Below are positions 38,507 to 51,256 of a stretch of DNA of 64,000 bases, piece by piece (position 1 is the first letter of the stretch; each line of letters starts with the position of its first letter). Location of the stretch: positions 6,076,001-6,140,000 of the forward strand of contig NZ_CP065053.1 in the NCBI RefSeq assembly GCF_015689335.1. The letters are read 5' to 3'. The DNA comes from Massilia antarctica (GTDB taxonomy: Bacteria; Pseudomonadota; Gammaproteobacteria; Burkholderiales; Burkholderiaceae_D). The position numbers and the translations under genes were made by a program. The notes under the pieces were generated by a model. The model was given only the letters and a program-made list of their open reading frames with translations, ran no database searches and was not told the origin of the DNA.

Positions 38507-39979
38507 ATGTCAAGACAACCGATCATCCCGGCGGGCGGGCTCGCCGCCTGCCTCGCCGCACTGTTCCTGCCCGCCCTCGCCAGCGCCGCCTCGACCACCT
38601 TCATCAATCCGGTGGGGCCGAGCACCGCCTCCTCGGCCGATCCCCACGTCATGCGCCACAGCGATGGCAATTACTACTTCGTGTCGACCGCGCCCGGCTG
38701 GGACAAGCTGGAGCTGCGCAAGTCGCCCTCGCTGTCGGGCATCGGCGCGCGCACGCCGGTCACCGTGTTCGTCAAGACCGCCGCCTGCAGCGGCAATCAC
38801 TGCACCAGCAAGGAAATCTGGGCGCCCGAGATCAACCATATCAACGGCGCCTGGTACATCTATTTTTCGGGCGCCGGCACCGACAACCAGCACCGCGTGT
38901 TCGCCATCCGCAACCCCAACGCCGACCCGACCACAGGCACCTGGAGCGCGCCGGTCAAGGTAGCCGACAGCGAGGATAGCTGGGCGATCGACCAGACCGT
39001 GGCCGACATCAACGGCCAGCTTTACATGGCCTGGTCGGACATCTCGGGCGGACAACCGCAGCGCATCAAGATCGCGCGCATGAGCAGCCCGACGACGCTC
39101 ATCGGCAAGGGCGCGATCATTTCCACTCCGACCCTGGCCTGGGAAAAATCCGGCGCGGCGGTCAACGAGGGGCCGGCATTCATCGTGCATGGCAACAAGG
39201 TGCACCTGAGTTTCTCGGCCAGCGGCTGCTGGACCGACGACTACAAGCTCGGCCTGCTCACCGCCAACCTGGGCGCGGACCTGACCATGCCGTCCAACTG
39301 GAGCAAGGCAGCCACGCCGATCCTACAAAAGGGCAATGGCGCCTTCGGCCCCGGCCACAACAGTTTTACCAAGTCGCCCGACGGCACCGAAGACTGGATC
39401 GTCTACCATGCCAATCCGGCCACCGGCCAGGGCTGCGGCGACGCGCGCACCACGCGCATCCAGAAGGTGAGCTGGAACGGCGACCTTGCCGTGATCGGCA
39501 CGCCTGCCGCCGCCGGCGCCCCAGTGACCCGCCCGTCCGGCGAGGGAAGCGGCACCATCTGGTACCGCGTGCGCAACGAGGCCAGCGGCAAGGTGATGAG
39601 CATCGACCGCGCCGCCGCAGCCAACGGCGCCGCCATCTGGCAATACACCAACCTCAACAATTCGGATCAGCTATGGTCGCTCGACCCGGTCGACGGCGCC
39701 TGGTTCAAGCTCAGCTCGAACTACAACGGCAATGTGGTCGGCGTGGCCGGCAGCAGCACGGCGCCCGGCGTGGCGGTCAAGACCTATCCGTACGCGGCCA
39801 CCTATAACCAGCAGTGGCTGCTGGTGCCGGGCAACACCCAATATGTCGGCGTGCGCAACCGCAACAGCGGACTGATGCTCGACAACAAGGATGGCAGTCT
39901 GCTCGACGGCGCCGTGATCCAGCAGTGGAGCGCCAACGGGCTGGCGCCGCAACGCTGGCGCCTGGAGCGGGCCAACTGA
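38507..39979 (+). CDS. Secreted GH43 arabinanase-like glycosidase with ricin-type lectin domain
   Basis: 490 residues from the ATG at 38507, seven bases after GGAGA; a TTG two codons earlier is possible. Signal peptide to about residue 27 (ALASAAS). The five-bladed GH43 domain (about 30-330) shows the catalytic set: Asp in SADPHVMRH, Asp in WAIDQTVAD and Glu in VNEGPAF, as in endo-1,5-alpha-arabinanases and arabinofuranosidases. A ricin-type beta-trefoil (about 345-490, repeats such as QLWSLDPV, QWLLVPG and QRWRLE) should bind the polysaccharide. It would act outside the cell on plant arabinan. Exact linkage is not decided. Confidence 0.85.
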   Translation: MSRQPIIPAGGLAACLAALFLPALASAASTTFINPVGPSTASSADPHVMRHSDGNYYFVSTAPGWDKLELRKSPSLSGIGARTPVTVFVKTAACSGNHCTSKEIWAPEINHINGAWYIYFSGAGTDNQHRVFAIRNPNADPTTGTWSAPVKVADSEDSWAIDQTVADINGQLYMAWSDISGGQPQRIKIARMSSPTTLIGKGAIISTPTLAWEKSGAAVNEGPAFIVHGNKVHLSFSASGCWTDDYKLGLLTANLGADLTMPSNWSKAATPILQKGNGAFGPGHNSFTKSPDGTEDWIVYHANPATGQGCGDARTTRIQKVSWNGDLAVIGTPAAAGAPVTRPSGEGSGTIWYRVRNEASGKVMSIDRAAAANGAAIWQYTNLNNSDQLWSLDPVDGAWFKLSSNYNGNVVGVAGSSTAPGVAVKTYPYAATYNQQWLLVPGNTQYVGVRNRNSGLMLDNKDGSLLDGAVIQQWSANGLAPQRWRLERAN

Positions 39980-40067
39980 TCGTCATCGTAGCGGCCCGGT
40001 CGTCGCGGGCAGTCGGGTCGGGTGCGGCCTGCCCAATAGCTCCAATCTGGGCGGCAACGGCGGGCGC

Positions 40068-40664
40068 TTACCACTCATACGGCTCCGTCCGTTTATGCTT
40101 TGGCCACGGGCGGAACGTTGGCTTGTATCCGGGCGGCATTTCATAAGGATTGTCGCGCGCGAATTCGCCTGAGTACACGGCGTCCTCCAGCTGATGCAAC
40201 TCGACGTTGAAGTCCCCGGCCGGCGTGTGCGCAAGTGGATCTTCGCTCACTTGATCGACCATGTCCGGCCAGGGACCGTCTGCGTCGTCGGACAAGGTTT
40301 GTTCACCGGCATCGGCACGCTTGTCGCTCCCTGACGCCATACCTGAAACTGGCCCGGATGGTGCGGATGCGGCGCCTACCGTCCTGCCGCAAGAGGGCTG
40401 TGCGACGGCGGGCATCAGCGGCGCGAGCAAGCCGAGCGGCAACCCGCGCCACGCGTCGGCGTAGCACACACTCGCACCGAAGCGCCCCCATTTTTCCCAC
40501 GCATGTGGCGAGTACCATTCGAAAAACCATCGCATCATTTCTTCTTGCAATGCGGCATTCATCGCGGACGTGTACAAATTTGCGGCCCCGAAGGTCGCTG
40601 AACCAGGCTGCGCGTATCCATCCTCCACATCCGCCGCCGGACTATTCTTCAGTTCCCGATCCAT
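40068..40664 (-). CDS. Hypothetical protein
   Basis: 198 residues from the ATG at 40664, which has AAGGAG eight bases upstream. I do not recognise the family. A possible hydrophobic stretch is WRGLPLGLLAPLMPAVA (about 73-89); the rest is polar and acidic, with an aromatic segment MMRWFFEWYSPHAWEKW and a Pro-rich C-terminus EMPPGYKPTFRPWPKHKR. It lies 11 bases downstream of the broken GNAT-like gene in the same direction and was probably co-transcribed with it. Confidence 0.62.
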   Translation of the reverse strand: MDRELKNSPAADVEDGYAQPGSATFGAANLYTSAMNAALQEEMMRWFFEWYSPHAWEKWGRFGASVCYADAWRGLPLGLLAPLMPAVAQPSCGRTVGAASAPSGPVSGMASGSDKRADAGEQTLSDDADGPWPDMVDQVSEDPLAHTPAGDFNVELHQLEDAVYSGEFARDNPYEMPPGYKPTFRPWPKHKRTEPYEW

Positions 40665-40675
40665 GATCCTGCTCC

Positions 40676-41479
40676 TTAACGTAGATAATTCAGGCTGGCA
40701 GATAAGGACCGCGCCCGCAGGGGATCGACCCAAAAATAGCGGCCATCTTTACCACCCCTGATACGCCGCAGCAGTGACAACATCACTCGATCCCCGAGCG
40801 CCAGCATGCGCACTTCGTCGCGGTACTTCCGGTAAAGTTCATCTTTTCCAGCCGGCGAAGCGTGCAAGCCTACCCGTCCATCCTACCCCAGCTGAAAGCT
40901 GCGCTCGATAGCCGCGTCGATAATGGCGTGAAGGATCAGCATGGGTCTCTGATACGTAAAACTCATCGCCTGCAAAGCGTTCGATGGCACTGCGGCAAGG
41001 TACCAAAGGAAGACGCTACGCTCACCGCTACAATCGAGTGCGGGGTAACCCTCCGACAAGAGCATGATTGCCAACGGGACCGACCTGCCCTCGCCATTGG
41101 AAATGTCAATACATTGAAGACTCGCTTTCCTGCGAAAAGTTCGCTCGAAAATTTGCCAGCGCTTGTACAACGAAGGCCATTCCCAATTGGCATCGAGGCG
41201 TCCGGCACGACGGATATGGGGTTGGACCGCGGCTTGCCAGAGTCGCGCATCCGCCATTACGCCCTCATGAACGTGGATATCGGCAAACGATGTCCCGCCC
41301 GGCACAGGCAGTCGACTCGAGTGTGTGGAATGCATACGCGCTGGAAGAGTGGTTAAAGCGCGATTTTCTTCCAGCGGCCCGTGATTCGATAACGAAAAAT
41401 ACAACTCATCGTCAAAGATTCCCGCTGTTTTTCTGGCGCAACAGCCAGCCAGATCGAGCGCGCCAAACGCGCGTGGCAC
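40676..41479 (-). pseudogene. GNAT-like acyltransferase gene interrupted by an in-frame TAG
   Basis: From a GTG at 41479 the frame runs 198 codons to a TAG at 40883-40885 and then continues in the same frame for another 68 codons to a stop at 40676. Across the TAG the text reads RSFQLG-stop-DGRVGLHASPAGKDELY, where GNAT proteins commonly have an aromatic residue before DGR and then GLHA. Downstream YFWVDPLRAR continues normally. So one base change, probably from a Tyr codon, has split the gene, or the stop is read through. The first part includes SVFLWYLAAVPSNAL. The family call is moderate. Confidence 0.55.
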
Positions 41480-41789
41480 GGTGGCATTCCCCTTGCCCTC
41501 CGTGCCGGCTGCGGCGCCCTGCTACCGGGCCATTCGCTCGACGACGATTGCGGCAGCACCGCCGCCAGGCCGCTCAATCTGCCTGCGTTGACGCGCCACC
41601 GGCAAGCGCATGGACGGCGACGACGATGGCACCATCGTTAAGCGAAGGTGATTTGATTTGATATCGCGAACAACGACGGATAGCCAAATAGTCGCGCTAC
41701 TTCGCTAGTGTGACGCCTGGGTTTGATCCGGCACCGAATCGCCCACAAAGGATGATTCGGCGCGGCCCGCAGGCGGGACTTGCTGATGC
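41480..41789. other. Intergenic region
   Basis: 310 bp between the broken GNAT-like gene and the aquaporin gene. A stop codon in the GNAT frame near 41529 limits any upstream extension. I see no gene, repeat or clear promoter here. Confidence 0.5.
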
Positions 41790-42479
41790 TTACTTATCGT
41801 CGCTGGCGATGAAACGGTAGGCCAGCGCACCGAGCAAGGCACCGATGATCGGCGCGACCCAGAACAGCCACAACTGGCCCACGGCCCAATCGCCCACGAA
41901 CAGCGCCACGCCGGTGCTGCGCGCCGGGTTGACCGAGGTGTTGGTGACCGGAATGCTGATCAGGTGGATCAGGGTCAAGGCCAGCCCGATCGGCAGCGGC
42001 GCGAAGCCGGCCGGTGCGCGCTTGTCGGTGGCGCCCAGGATCACGATCAGGAAGAACATCGTCATGACCACTTCCGTCACCAGCGCCGCCAGCAGCGAGT
42101 AGCCGCCCGGCGAATGGGCGCCGTAGCCGTTCGAGGCAAACCCCTTGCTCACGTCAAAACCGGCGGTGCCGCTGGCGATGACGTACAGCACGCCTGCGGC
42201 GGCGATGGCGCCCACCACCTGCGCCACAATGTACGGCAGCAGTTTCGACGCAGGAAAGCGCCCGCCGGCCCACAAGCCGATCGACACCGCCGGGTTCAGG
42301 TGGCAACCCGAGATATGGCCGATGGCATACGCCATGGTGAGCACCGTCAGGCCGAAGGCCAGCGAGACGCCATGCAGCCCGATGCCGACGCCCGGAAACG
42401 CCGCCGCCAGCACGGCACTGCCGCAACCGCCAAGCACGAGCCAAAACGTTCCGAGAAATTCGGCGCTGTACTGTTTCAT
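41790..42479 (-). CDS. aqpZ: Aquaporin Z
   Basis: 229 residues from the ATG at 42479, preceded by AAGGAT; the longer open frame is not supported. Six membrane helices and the two water-channel NPA motifs, HLNPAVS and SVNPARS. The narrow-pore residues typical of the water-selective AqpZ type appear in place ([29 protein letters not shown]). It passes water across the inner membrane during osmotic change. Single gene. Confidence 0.94.
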   Translation of the reverse strand: MKQYSAEFLGTFWLVLGGCGSAVLAAAFPGVGIGLHGVSLAFGLTVLTMAYAIGHISGCHLNPAVSIGLWAGGRFPASKLLPYIVAQVVGAIAAAGVLYVIASGTAGFDVSKGFASNGYGAHSPGGYSLLAALVTEVVMTMFFLIVILGATDKRAPAGFAPLPIGLALTLIHLISIPVTNTSVNPARSTGVALFVGDWAVGQLWLFWVAPIIGALLGALAYRFIASDDK

Positions 42480-42628
42480 GAAATTATCCTTATTAAGTGA
42501 GATCGCGGCGCGACAGAGGAATCTGTAGCCCCAGAGCAAACATATTGCCACCTACAAATCATTATCGCAACAATAAAATTGCGGATTTATTCATGACGAA
42601 GCGGGCGGCAGGCTGCGCCGGCATCGCC

Positions 42629-43516
42629 TCAGGCCGCGCCCAGGCGTGGATAGGTGAACGCGATGAAGTGGATGCTGTTGAGCGCCAGATGGGTCAGGAT
42701 GGCCGTTTCGATGCGCTTCGAGCGCAGGTAGGCGTACCCGTACCCCAGCCCCGCCAGGGCCGCCAGGCCGGCCAGCAGTGCCCCGCCGCGCGCGTGCGCA
42801 AGCCCGAACAGGAGCGCCGCCACGCACAGGGCGATCATCGGCCCGGCCTTCCAGCGGCGCATGGCGCGCGTCAGCTGCTCCTGGATGAAGCCGCGGAAGA
42901 ACGCTTCCTCGGTCACGCAGGTAAACAGCAGATTGATCGCGATGAACCAAAGCGTGTAGGCGGACAGCTTGAGGTCCACGTCGACATAGCCCACCAGCAG
43001 CCCGACCGGCAGCACGATCAGCGGCGTGCCGAGGATGATCCAGTAATGCCGCCCGACCTCGCGCCATTGTTCACGCGTGCGGGCCGGTACGCAAAACAGC
43101 GCGAACAGAATCAGTCCGGCGGCGGCGGTATCGAAATTGAGCCGCTGCGTCACCGGGGCCGCCGCCGCGCTGATGACCAGATCGGACACCAGCGGCGGAT
43201 TGACGAAGCCGGGAAAACGGTGCATCGACATGGCCAGCAGCATGCACCCCATCGCCACCATCAGCAGCACGTGCAGCGGCCCGCTCTTGCTGCGCCGCGC
43301 GCCATAGGCCAGCGCGCCCAGCGCGACGAGCGCCGCGATCGCTTGCAGGGATAGCAGGCCGGTCGCCACGCCGCTCGCGCACGCCAGGGTCAGCATGCAC
43401 AGCCACGGCGGCAGCGCCAGTCCGGGACGCAGGGTCAGCGGAGCGAGCCAGGACGAACAAACCGCCAGCGCCAACAGGCCATAGGTCATTACCAGTGCGG
43501 CGGAAAGATGCATCAT
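42629..43516 (-). CDS. CPBP-family intramembrane protease
   Basis: 295 residues with about eight membrane helices. The CPBP (Abi/CAAX-like) motifs are CVTEEAFFRGFIQE (paired Glu and Arg), FGLAHAR (His) and THLALNSIHF (His/Asn). Such proteins cut substrates within the membrane or, in some members, protect against bacteriocins. No substrate gene is nearby. The ATG has a second Met directly after it. It is 149 bases upstream of aqpZ in the same direction but probably separate. Confidence 0.85.
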   Translation of the reverse strand: MMHLSAALVMTYGLLALAVCSSWLAPLTLRPGLALPPWLCMLTLACASGVATGLLSLQAIAALVALGALAYGARRSKSGPLHVLLMVAMGCMLLAMSMHRFPGFVNPPLVSDLVISAAAAPVTQRLNFDTAAAGLILFALFCVPARTREQWREVGRHYWIILGTPLIVLPVGLLVGYVDVDLKLSAYTLWFIAINLLFTCVTEEAFFRGFIQEQLTRAMRRWKAGPMIALCVAALLFGLAHARGGALLAGLAALAGLGYGYAYLRSKRIETAILTHLALNSIHFIAFTYPRLGAA

Positions 43517-43683
43517 GTTTTTTACTCCGGGCGGGTGCGCATGCGCGCAAGGAAAGTTGCAAAATTCTAAATGATTAGCCGGCCGGAAGCAATGTGCCGC
43601 CGCGCAGCTGCGAGGATGGCCGATTGCGCCCCTGCCCCATTCATGGCACGATGCTCCCCCTGTACATTTTCATTGGAGCATCA

Positions 43684-45321
43684 ATGCGCCGCGTTTCCGC
43701 ACTCGCCATCGGCCTCGTCCTCGCCAGCCAGCCGGCCTTCGCCCAGAAACGCGCCGCCGGCGCGGCGACGACGCCGACGGTGGCCGAAGCGCCCCTGCGC
43801 GCCCACCTGTCCTTCCTGGCCGACGACATGCTCGAAGGGCGCGGCACCGGCCAGCGCGGCGGCGAACTGGCCGTGCGCTACCTCGAAACCCAGGCCGCCG
43901 CCATCGGCCTGCTGCCCGGCGCCGGCAAGGGCTACCGCCAGTCCATAAAAATGGTCGGCACCAAGACCCTGCCTACCAGCACCGTGAGCTTCGAGGTGGG
44001 CGGCAAGACCCTGGCGCCCAGGCTGGGCACGGAGATCGTTTTCAGCAACGCCAGCGACAAGCCGAAAGTGCGCTTCGACGCGCCGCTGCTGTTCGTCGGC
44101 TACGGCATCACCGCGGAAGACGAACGCTGGGACGACTACGCGGGCACCGACGTCAAGGGCAAGCTCCTGATCGTGATGGTCAACGACCCCAAACCCACGG
44201 CGGCGGAACCGAACCGCTTCGGCGGCAAGTCGCTCACCTACTCGGGGCGCTGGATGTACAAGTACGAAGAAGCGCTGCGCCGCGGCGCGGCCGGCGTGCT
44301 GCTGATTCACACGACCGAGTCAAGCTCCTACCCGTGGAGCGTGCCGGCCAACGGCATGAGCAAGGAACAGTTCCACCTGGCCGGCGAAGGCAACGCGCTG
44401 CAAGGCTGGCTGCAGGAAGAGACGGCGCGCGCCCTGTTCGCCGCCGCCGGCCAGGATCTCGACGCCCTGCGCGCCAGGGCCGAGGTGCGCGGCTTCAAGG
44501 CGGTCGAATTGAAAGCGCGCGCCAGGGTCGCCGTCGACAGCGCCATCCGCGCGGTCGAACAGTTCAATGTGGCCGGGATCGTGCCCGGCACCGATCCGAA
44601 GCTCAAGAAGCAGGCCGTGATCTATTCGGCCCACTGGGACCACCTCGGCATCGACAGCGCCGACGGCAAGGCGGACCACATCTGGAATGGCGCGGTCGAC
44701 AATGCCTCCGGCTCCGCCGCCCTGCTGGCCATGGCGCAGGCGGCGGTGCGCCAGCCGGCCCGCCGCACCCAGATTTTCCTTTGGCCGTGCGCCGAGGAAC
44801 AGGGCCTGATCGGCAGCCTGGGTTACATGCGCGACCCTGTCTGGCCGCTGGCCGACACCGCGGCCGACCTGAATCTGGACAGCATGAACTTCGTCGGCCC
44901 CACGCGCGACATCGGCGTGGCCGGCGCGGAGCGCAGCAGCTTGTACGCCAGCGCCGCCAAGGTGGCCAAGGCCATGGGGATGCGCCTGGCGCCGCCGATT
45001 CCCGACCTGGGCGGGGCTTACTTCCGCGCCGACCATTTCAATTTCGCGAAAGCGGGCGTACCGGCGTTTAACGTCGGTTCGGCCGTGTTTTCGGGCGACG
45101 GCAGCTTCGACTTCGAGCATGACCACGACGCCTCGAGCGCGAAGATGGTCGGCTTCAAGAATCACTACCATCAGGTCAGCGACGAATACAACCCGGCCTG
45201 GGATTTGCGCGGCATGGTGCAGCAGGCGCAGTTCACGCTCAATCTCGGGTACGAGGTGGCCAATGCGGCCGCCATGCCGGCCTGGAACAAGGGCGATCCG
45301 CTGGGGAAGGTCAAGCGCTGA
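43684..45321 (+). CDS. Secreted M28-family metallopeptidase
   Basis: 545 residues from the ATG at 43684, with GGAG five bases upstream; the longer frame is not supported. Signal peptide to about FAQK (residue 21). A PA-domain-like insert (about 125-250) precedes and splits the peptidase unit. Zinc ligands and catalytic residues of M28: His in SAHWDHLG, Asp in GAVDNASG, Glu pair in PCAEEQGL, Asp in LNLDSMN and His in KNHYHQVSDEY. It would act in the periplasm or outside as an aminopeptidase-type enzyme. Confidence 0.88.
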   Translation: MRRVSALAIGLVLASQPAFAQKRAAGAATTPTVAEAPLRAHLSFLADDMLEGRGTGQRGGELAVRYLETQAAAIGLLPGAGKGYRQSIKMVGTKTLPTSTVSFEVGGKTLAPRLGTEIVFSNASDKPKVRFDAPLLFVGYGITAEDERWDDYAGTDVKGKLLIVMVNDPKPTAAEPNRFGGKSLTYSGRWMYKYEEALRRGAAGVLLIHTTESSSYPWSVPANGMSKEQFHLAGEGNALQGWLQEETARALFAAAGQDLDALRARAEVRGFKAVELKARARVAVDSAIRAVEQFNVAGIVPGTDPKLKKQAVIYSAHWDHLGIDSADGKADHIWNGAVDNASGSAALLAMAQAAVRQPARRTQIFLWPCAEEQGLIGSLGYMRDPVWPLADTAADLNLDSMNFVGPTRDIGVAGAERSSLYASAAKVAKAMGMRLAPPIPDLGGAYFRADHFNFAKAGVPAFNVGSAVFSGDGSFDFEHDHDASSAKMVGFKNHYHQVSDEYNPAWDLRGMVQQAQFTLNLGYEVANAAAMPAWNKGDPLGKVKR

Positions 45322-45403
45322 ACGTGGCGCCCGTGCCACGCGGGCGTTCCGGTTTGTGTGTTTGTGCCACAATCGTCTCCTCACCAGCGCAAGGAGGCAG
45401 CCC

Positions 45404-46117
45404 ATGAACGAACGCATCGCCATCGCCACGCCGGACGGCAGTTTCAGTGCTTACGTCGCCCTTCCGGCCGCCACGCCCGCCCCTTCCATCGTCGTCCTGC
45501 AGGAGATCTTCGGCATCAACGCCGACCTGCGCGAAACGTGCCAGCGTCTCGCCGCGCAAGGCTATATCGCGGTCTGCCCCGACCTGTTCTGGCGCCTGGA
45601 ACCGAACGTGGAATTGAGCGACAAGAGCGACGCCGAATGGAAAAAAGCCATGGCGCTGCGCAAGGCGTTCGACGTGGACAAGGGCATGGACGATATCGCC
45701 GCCACCCTGGCGGCGGCGCGCGCCCTGCTTGGTGCGACCGGCAAGGCGGGTGTGATGGGCTTTTGCATGGGCGGCCTGCTGACCTTCCTGACCGCCACCC
45801 GGGCCAGGCCCGATTGCGCGGTGGCTTACTACGGCGGTGGCACCGAGAAGCACGTCGACGCCTTCAAGACCTTGGCCTGCCCGCTGATGATGCACCTGGG
45901 CGAAGCCGACGAGTACATTTCAGCCGACGCCCGCGCCACCATCATCAAGGCCGCCGAAGACAAGCCTCTCGTGCAGATCTTTACCTACCCCGGCCAGAAC
46001 CACGCCTTCGCGCGCTGGAACGGCGTGCATTTCAACGCCCAGGCGGCCACCCAGGCCAACGAGCGCACGCGGGCTTTTTTCGCGCAGCACCTCAAAGAGG
46101 CTACTCGAACAGCTTGA
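45404..46117 (+). CDS. Dienelactone hydrolase family protein
   Basis: 237 residues; AAGGAGG seven bases before the ATG. Alpha/beta hydrolase with the dienelactone-hydrolase triad: Cys in GVMGFCMGGLLTF, Asp in GEADEYIS and His in GQNHAFAR. QEIFGINADLRE near the N-terminus is a family signature. The true substrate is unknown; many members are general carboxylesterases. Its last 17 bases overlap the convergent barrel gene. Confidence 0.92.
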   Translation: MNERIAIATPDGSFSAYVALPAATPAPSIVVLQEIFGINADLRETCQRLAAQGYIAVCPDLFWRLEPNVELSDKSDAEWKKAMALRKAFDVDKGMDDIAATLAAARALLGATGKAGVMGFCMGGLLTFLTATRARPDCAVAYYGGGTEKHVDAFKTLACPLMMHLGEADEYISADARATIIKAAEDKPLVQIFTYPGQNHAFARWNGVHFNAQAATQANERTRAFFAQHLKEATRTA

Positions 46118-46622
46118 GTTTGAGCTGCATCGAAATGCCGCCGTGCAGGCGGTCTTTATAGGTCGGCACGATCGCCACGTTCACGCCCACGCGCTGGTAC
46201 TCGAAGGTGGCGGTCGGAATCGCGGCCAGGAACCAGCCGCCGCCGCGCATCTTGGGATAGCCATCGAAGCCGCCCACCACGGCGCCGAAGCGCACGCCCG
46301 CGTACGACAGGGGCTGGTAATACATCCCCACGTACTTCGAGTGCTGGCGGTCGCTATTGAAAAAGCGGCCGGCCGTGAATGCGGAATACTCCGACAGGCG
46401 GTATTCCATGCCGAGCCCCGGATTGTTCCCGTTGAGGTGCTTGTCGCTCTGGAAGTGGTGCGTCAGAAAGCCGCTCGTGAGCCATACCTGGCTGCGTTTT
46501 TCGCTGCCGTCGAAGGCGCTGGCCTTCGTCTCGGGCATGGCCGCGTTCTCGGCCAGCGCCGGAGTGCATGCCAGCAGCGCCAGGCCCAGGGCCGGCAAAT
46601 TCTTCAATATCATGGTGGTCAA
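46101..46622 (-). CDS. Small outer-membrane beta-barrel protein, PagP-like
   Basis: 173 residues with a signal peptide (to about ALAEN, residue 26). The mature part is made of alternating polar/hydrophobic strands: [39 protein letters not shown] and the final [13 protein letters not shown], consistent with an eight-strand barrel. The general layout, size and the [18 protein letters not shown] segment recall PagP lipid A palmitoyltransferase, but I cannot confirm its active-site residues. Its ATG overlaps the def stop by four bases. Confidence 0.68.
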   Translation of the reverse strand: MTTMILKNLPALGLALLACTPALAENAAMPETKASAFDGSEKRSQVWLTSGFLTHHFQSDKHLNGNNPGLGMEYRLSEYSAFTAGRFFNSDRQHSKYVGMYYQPLSYAGVRFGAVVGGFDGYPKMRGGGWFLAAIPTATFEYQRVGVNVAIVPTYKDRLHGGISMQLKLKLFE

Positions 46623-47151
46623 TCGTCCTCGTCGGGGTCCAGGTCGGGGAACATGACCTGCGTGTAGCCAAATTTGGTGAAGTCCTCGATCCGCATCGGA
46701 TACAGGATGCCGAGCAGGTGGTCGACTTCGTGCTGCACCACGCGCGCATGAAAACCGTCGACTTCGCGTTCGATCCGCTCGCCATGCTGGTCCACGCCTT
46801 CATAGCGCAGATGCGTGAAGCGCGGCACGCTGCCGCGCAGTCCCGGCACCGACAGGCAGCCCTCGAAGGCTTCTTCCTTTTCGTCGGACAGTGGTGTCAG
46901 CACGGGATTGATCAGCACCGTCTGCGGCACCGCCGGCGCGTCCGGATAGCGCTGGTTATCCTTGAAGCCGAAAATCACCAGTTGCAGGTTGACCCCGATC
47001 TGGGGTGCGGCCAGCCCGGCCCCATTCGCATGGTGCATGGTATCGAACATGTCGGCGATCAGCGCCTCCATGGCCGGCGTGCCGAACTCGCGCACCGGTT
47101 CGGCCACCCGCAGCAAGCGCGGATCGCCCATCTTGAGAATGTCGCGGACTG

Positions 47152-47155
<4 letters not shown>
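46619..47155 (-). CDS. def: Peptide deformylase
   Basis: 178 residues from the ATG at 47155, which overlaps the galU stop by four bases. Removes the formyl group from new proteins. All three motifs are present: [19 protein letters not shown] and the metal site [11 protein letters not shown]. The C-terminal acidic tail (PDLDPDEDD) is longer than in E. coli. There is a second formyl-removal partner, map, in the window but not adjacent. Confidence 0.95.
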
Positions 47156-50128
<2,973 letters not shown>

Positions 50129-51256
50129 TTAGCTGAACAAGCGCATGGCGCGCGTCGAACCGGCTGGAATGTCGGCTGCTTCCATCTCTTGGTAGAAATC
50201 GAGCACCTGGCTGTTGATTTCGGCAAGGGCCTGGTCGGTCAGGGCCTGGTCGCTGTCGTCGACGATGACGGCATCCAGGCGGCCCACCAGCGCCTTGGCG
50301 CAGGCGAGCATGGCGCCGAAGCCGTCGCGCGCAGGCGCCACGCACGGCACGTCCAGCAGCAAGGTCAGGCGCGAGGTGGTATCGGCGCCCAGGGTGACGT
50401 TGGTGGTCAGGGTGAACAACTGGCCGCCATCGCCGTCCGGCATGATGTAGCGCCCGTCGGGACGCACGTCGAAGCCCTGCTTCTCCAAGGCGCCGATCAG
50501 GGTCGCGATCGACCACGGGGCGCCGTAGGACAACAGGTTCACGCCCAGCTGGGCGTCGTGCCCCGACACGAAGCGGTGCAAGGTGCGCGACTCGCCCATG
50601 ACTTCGATCATGTCCGGGATTTCCGGCTCGGCGCCGATGTCGTCGGCCACCGCGCGCAGGCGCGTGACCAGTTCCGAGTATTCGAGTTCGTTCAGCGCCG
50701 TGGTGCGGCTGGCCATCTGCACGCCGGCCTGCAGCTTGGTGTACACGCCGCCGTGGACGATCGGTTCCCAGTCGCCGTTGACGTGCAGGCCGATGAAGTG
50801 CACCGGCTTGTTGCCCACGTGGCGCAGGGTGTGCAGCACCGGCAGGATTTTGTCGCCCCGCACCGGCGCTTCCAGCGCCAGCGGAATGAGGACATCGATC
50901 AGCGGGTCGACCAGGCTGGTGGCCAGCTCGGTGGCCGGGGTGATCGCTTCGACTGGCGTCGCCACGGGCGCGACCGGCGCGGGTGGCGGCTCGGCTGCGT
51001 CGTCGGAACGGGCAACGGGTGGCGCAGCGACAGGCACGGAGGCCGGCGCATCGTCCGCCGGCGCGGCCGGTTTCGGTTCGAAACTCGGTTCGTTGCGCAC
51101 GATGTCGCCGGGGCGCAGCAGCACGTCGTCGTGCTCGGACGCGAAGGCGCGTTCGACGCTCTTCTTGGCCTTGTGCTCCTGCCACTTGTTGTATGCGAAG
51201 ACGCCGGCGACAAACACGCCGGCCGCGCCGATCAGGCTCATTTGTAAATCAGTCAT
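50129..51256 (-). CDS. zipA: Cell division protein ZipA-like
   Basis: 375 residues. One N-terminal membrane anchor (about 5-22, LIGAAGVFVAGVFAYN), a charged then Pro/Ala-rich linker (about 25-130) and a C-terminal globular domain (about 135-375) that resembles the FtsZ-binding domain of ZipA (SLVDPLIDVLIPLALEAP, HFIGLHVNGDWEPI). ZipA tethers FtsZ to the membrane. The smc-zipA-ligA order is standard in betaproteobacteria and supports the call. Its ATG overlaps the smc stop by four bases. Confidence 0.88.
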   Translation of the reverse strand: MTDLQMSLIGAAGVFVAGVFAYNKWQEHKAKKSVERAFASEHDDVLLRPGDIVRNEPSFEPKPAAPADDAPASVPVAAPPVARSDDAAEPPPAPVAPVATPVEAITPATELATSLVDPLIDVLIPLALEAPVRGDKILPVLHTLRHVGNKPVHFIGLHVNGDWEPIVHGGVYTKLQAGVQMASRTTALNELEYSELVTRLRAVADDIGAEPEIPDMIEVMGESRTLHRFVSGHDAQLGVNLLSYGAPWSIATLIGALEKQGFDVRPDGRYIMPDGDGGQLFTLTTNVTLGADTTSRLTLLLDVPCVAPARDGFGAMLACAKALVGRLDAVIVDDSDQALTDQALAEINSQVLDFYQEMEAADIPAGSTRAMRLFS

